From Gemmatimonadota bacterium (lineage in GTDB: Bacteria > Gemmatimonadota > Gemmatimonadetes > Longimicrobiales > Gaopeijiaceae), in contig SKZC01000349.1 of assembly GCA_007127575.1 (NCBI GenBank), positions 1 through 7,999 of the forward strand: a DNA stretch of 7,999 bases. The letters are read 5' to 3'. The notes under the pieces were generated by a model. It saw only the letters and a program-made list of their open reading frames with translations, was not told the origin of the DNA and searched no databases. The position numbers and the translations under genes are program-made. The stretch's first letter is position 1. The number at the start of each line of letters is the position of its first letter. This document shows, piece by piece, positions 6,223 through 7,999 of the stretch.

Positions 6223-7253
6223 CCCTCCGCCAGGGAGCGTCGGTGGTGCCAGGCCTCGGTCTCGTAGACCTCCGGGTTCACCGGATTCGGAGCCGGCTCC
6301 CCCCTGAGATGGTGAAGAGCATTGGTGGCGGCCATGGTGGCCATGCGGTCCCGGGTGTCCCGGCTGGCGCTGGCGATGTGGGGGGCCAGGACCACGTTGT
6401 CGAGTTTCGCCAGTCCCGGAGCCAGCTCGGGCTCCGCCTCGTAGACGTCCAGTCCCGCCCCTCCGATCCAACCCTCCCGCAGAGCTCGGACCAGGGCGGC
6501 CTCGTCCACCACCGGGCCCCGGGCGGTGTTCACCAGGCAGGCTGTCTCTTTCATCCTCCGGAGCTCGGGCTCCCCTACCAGGTGACGCGTTTCCGGGGTC
6601 AGGGGGAGGTGGAGGGAGATGAAGTCGCTCTCCTCCAGGAGCTCCTCCCACTCGGCCCACCGGACCCCTTGGGCGTCGCCCAGCCGTTCCCGCCCTCCCC
6701 GCGTATGGACCCGGACGTCCATGTCAAAGCCCCGGGCCCGCCGGGCCACGGCGGAGCCGATCCGTCCGAAGCCTACGATCCCCAGAACCTTGCGCCGCCC
6801 ACTTCCCCCCGGGCTCACGTCTCCACCCACCAGAAGGTTCGGACCCCAGAGCCGGAAGCGGCCGTCCCGGGCGTAGCGGTCCCCTTCGGTCACCCTCCGG
6901 GCCACCGCCAGGAGGAGGGCCCAGGTGAAGTCCGCCGTGGTGTCGGTGAGAACTCCAGGGGTATTGGAGACCGGGATCCCCAGCTCGGTGGCGGCCGCCA
7001 CGTCCACGTTGTCGAAGCCCACCGCCATGTTGGCCACCCCCTGGAGCCGGGGGTTCTCCCCCAGTACCTCCCGGTCCACCGCCTCGGTGAGGAGGGAGAG
7101 GAGGACCCGGGAGCGTCGGGTCTCCTTCAGGAGCTTCTCCCGGGGGACTCCCGCGTCCTCCCGTTCCTGGCCCACCTCCACCGAGACTCCCTCGGACTCC
7201 AGGATTTCCATCCCCGCCCGGGGGATCCGTCGGGTCACGAATACATGTCTCAT
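6219..7253 (-). CDS. Glyoxylate/hydroxypyruvate reductase-like D-2-hydroxyacid dehydrogenase
   Basis: This 344-aa protein is a D-isomer-specific 2-hydroxyacid dehydrogenase, best read as a glyoxylate/hydroxypyruvate reductase forming D-glycerate (or glycolate) in the cytoplasm. Seen in the sequence are the substrate-loop block NMAVGFDNVD (75-84), the Rossmann motif GFGRIG (161-166), and the catalytic triad R245 in TARGP, E274 in YEAEPE and H292 in APHIAS. After the second Rossmann strand it reads VHTRGGR (182-188) with no Asp, which suggests NADPH preference. Length is slightly above the usual 315-335 because of a Gly/Ser-rich stretch before the Rossmann motif (about 143-154). The ATG at 7253 has no Shine-Dalgarno site nearby, but GATAGT (complement of 7264-7269) could be a -10 of a leaderless transcript. 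The glycerate kinase immediately downstream, with a 4-bp overlap, makes a glycerate-forming role much more likely than lactate or formate dehydrogenase. Confidence 0.88.
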   Translation of the reverse strand: MRHVFVTRRIPRAGMEILESEGVSVEVGQEREDAGVPREKLLKETRRSRVLLSLLTEAVDREVLGENPRLQGVANMAVGFDNVDVAAATELGIPVSNTPGVLTDTTADFTWALLLAVARRVTEGDRYARDGRFRLWGPNLLVGGDVSPGGSGRRKVLGIVGFGRIGSAVARRARGFDMDVRVHTRGGRERLGDAQGVRWAEWEELLEESDFISLHLPLTPETRHLVGEPELRRMKETACLVNTARGPVVDEAALVRALREGWIGGAGLDVYEAEPELAPGLAKLDNVVLAPHIASASRDTRDRMATMAATNALHHLRGEPAPNPVNPEVYETEAWHHRRSLAEG

Positions 7254-7516
7254 GGTGGCTCACACTATCCGTTCGCGACGTCCCGGGCCAGCGTCCCCCA
7301 CGCCCCGCCGTCCTCCCTCTCCACGGGGTGGTTCCCGCCCACCCGGCCTTCCCGCTTCCGGGAACGGATTCTCCCTTGCGCCGGACGGCCCGTGGATGCA
7401 CGATAGAGGTGTGCGGCCGGAGGGCTGGGGCGTCGAGGGCGGCCCCACTTCCCTCCCGGGGCGCTCCGCCCCTCCCTCCGGCACGTCGACGCCACTCTAA
7501 CAAAGGAGTCGCCCCT
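7254..7516. promoter_or_regulatory. Divergent spacer between the reductase operon and the 97-aa gene
   Basis: This 263-base stretch separates two divergently transcribed genes, so it should hold promoters for both. It has no gene I can support. Visible items are a 7-bp inverted repeat (GTTCCCG at 7331-7337 and CGGGAAC at 7359-7365, 21 nt apart), a -10-like GATAGT on the minus strand (complement of 7264-7269) and the Shine-Dalgarno site of the plus-strand gene at 7502-7508. None of the promoter hexamers is strong, which is common in high-GC genomes whose sigma factors tolerate weak boxes. Confidence 0.45.
7502..7508 (+). promoter_or_regulatory. Shine-Dalgarno site deciding the start of the 97-aa gene
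   Basis: AAAGGAG ends 8 nt before the ATG at 7517. It fixes that ATG as the start, although the same frame stays open upstream to 7328 with a composition unlike the protein that follows. Confidence 0.8.
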
Positions 7517-7810
7517 ATGGCCGCACGCTTCCAGGTCCACCAAGCCGTAAACCTCCCGGATCGTTATCTGTTTGGCCTTTCCGGGGTCATCGAGGAGGGG
7601 ATGGTCCACACCGGAATGGATGCCGTACTGGAGGACGAGACCGAAGGCACCTCCTTCGAGGGCACGGTCCACGGAGTGGAGTACTTCCCCCAGGACGGCC
7701 CGTCGGAACCCACCCTCACGTTCCACTACCGGGATCCTGAGAAGCTGAAGCGTTGGGAGTCCATCAATTGGGAAGGAAAGAGGGTCCGCCTGGAGTGGTC
7801 GAACCACTGA
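7517..7810 (+). CDS. 97-aa protein, possible small beta-barrel (EF-Tu domain-2-like pattern)
   Basis: I do not recognise a named family for this 97-aa soluble protein. It has no signal peptide, membrane segment or cysteine. The frame is supported by a strong Shine-Dalgarno site (7502-7508), amino-acid use typical of a real protein and an intrinsic terminator after the stop. Its middle reads as short beta strands with glycine turns: RFQVHQAV (4-11), LFGLSGVIEEGMVHTGM (18-34), FEGTVHGVEYF (47-57), LTFHYRD (67-73) and RVRLEW (89-94). The G-x-(V/I)-x-E-G-x-V-x-x-G core resembles the second domain of EF-Tu-like translation factors, a small barrel also found alone in uncharacterised bacterial proteins. 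That likeness is by eye and no GTPase domain is present. The C-terminal third is rich in Lys, Trp and Glu. It is monocistronic; the neighbours suggest no role. Confidence 0.8.
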   Translation: MAARFQVHQAVNLPDRYLFGLSGVIEEGMVHTGMDAVLEDETEGTSFEGTVHGVEYFPQDGPSEPTLTFHYRDPEKLKRWESINWEGKRVRLEWSNH

Positions 7811-7813
7811 TTC

Positions 7814-7836
7814 CTTCCGGGGTCTGAGCCCGGAAG
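7814..7836 (+). repeat. Inverted repeat (hairpin) just after the 97-aa gene
   Basis: CTTCCGGG (7814-7821) and CCCGGAAG (7829-7836) are exact reverse complements around a 7-nt loop, starting three bases after the stop codon. No T-run follows, so alone it is not a standard intrinsic terminator. It sits directly before one and may protect the mRNA 3' end. Confidence 0.55.
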
Positions 7837-7846
7837 CCACGGGACC

Positions 7847-7887
7847 CGCGGGTCGGGGGATTCGTCCCCCCGGCCCGCGTTTTGCTT
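7847..7887 (+). terminator. Intrinsic terminator with UUCG loop
   Basis: CGCGGGTCGGGGG (7847-7859) pairs with CCCCCGGCCCGCG (7867-7879) through about 13 base pairs, including one G-U pair. The apex is a TTCG tetraloop (7861-7864) flanked by A7860 and T7865, with C7866 bulged. TTTT (7880-7883) and a further TT at 7886-7887 follow, the usual layout of a Rho-independent terminator for the 97-aa gene. The minus strand has no T-run after the stem, so it appears one-directional. Confidence 0.85.
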
Positions 7888-7923
7888 GAAGGCCGGATCC
7901 CGCGTCCTGAGTCGCCTCCCCGG

Positions 7924-7942
7924 AGACCGGTCCCGCCGGTCT
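7924..7942. repeat. Short inverted repeat near the window end
   Basis: AGACCGG (7924-7930) and CCGGTCT (7936-7942) are exact reverse complements around a 5-nt loop. It lies in about 110 bases with no supported gene after the terminator and could be part of the regulatory region of a gene beyond the window. At this GC content a 7-bp repeat can also arise by chance. Confidence 0.3.
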
Positions 7943-7999
7943 TGCTCCCCGTCGCATCCTCCGCCTACGTTCCGCCCCCACTCCGTTACGAGCACCCCC

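Noticed and set aside
6223..6660. N-terminal extension of the kinase frame, suggesting a longer or fused protein
   Set aside because: The added residues are low-complexity and lie wholly within the reductase gene; family length and the GTGA junction support a start at 6222.
7251..7259. GCCACCATG, identical to the vertebrate Kozak consensus, at the reductase start
   Set aside because: It is a coincidence in bacterial GC-rich DNA; the surrounding genes have bacterial Shine-Dalgarno sites and operon overlaps.
6114..7406. A 430-codon plus-strand open frame opposite the reductase
   Set aside because: It has no recognisable domain or plausible start; the minus-strand frame has the dehydrogenase catalytic triad.
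7328..7516. N-terminal extension of the 97-aa protein back to 7328
   Set aside because: The extension is Arg/Pro-rich and lies before a clear Shine-Dalgarno site at 7502-7508 that serves the ATG at 7517.

Overview
The window is GC-rich bacterial chromosome (I judge it in the mid-60s percent by eye) with six confident protein-coding genes and little spare DNA. The very high third-position GC, Shine-Dalgarno sites of the GGAGG type, a Tat-exported hydrolase, a lipoprotein peptidase and a short-chain-dehydrogenase type of threonine dehydrogenase suit a free-living heterotroph of a high-GC phylum. The style resembles Gemmatimonadota and relatives, but this is an impression without a database search. 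I see no rRNA, tRNA, CRISPR array, insertion sequence or phage gene.

Layout. Positions 1-289 hold no convincing gene, but do hold a perfect 19-bp palindrome. A plus-strand block of four tightly spaced genes follows: a Tat-exported metallo-beta-lactamase-fold hydrolase (290-1201), an M20-type metallopeptidase lipoprotein (1269-2645), an NAD-dependent L-threonine 3-dehydrogenase of the SDR type (2647-3630) and a Kbl-like glycine C-acetyltransferase (3620-4849). Gaps of 67 nt, 1 nt and an 11-bp overlap suggest one transcript. On the minus strand, running toward that block, lies a two-gene operon: a glyoxylate/hydroxypyruvate reductase-like dehydrogenase (7253 down to 6219), then a MOFRL-type glycerate 2-kinase (6222 down to 4813). 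They share a 4-bp GTGA overlap, and the kinase 3' end overlaps the 3' end of the Kbl-like gene tail to tail by 37 bp. A divergent spacer (7254-7516) leads to a single 97-aa protein gene (7517-7810) with a strong Shine-Dalgarno site and a strong intrinsic terminator. The last ~110 bases hold no gene I can support.

How the genes fit together. The plus-strand block reads as peptide and threonine use: exported hydrolases could supply amino acids, and threonine dehydrogenase plus Kbl would convert threonine to glycine and acetyl-CoA. The minus-strand pair reads as hydroxypyruvate or glyoxylate to D-glycerate to 2-phosphoglycerate, entering lower glycolysis. Glycine and serine chemistry could link the two, but the bridging enzymes (serine hydroxymethyltransferase, serine-glyoxylate aminotransferase) are not in the window, so the link is inference. 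I found no clear new defence or mobile system. The least explained items are the 97-aa small-barrel-like protein, the divergent Kbl signatures and the palindrome near the start of the first operon.
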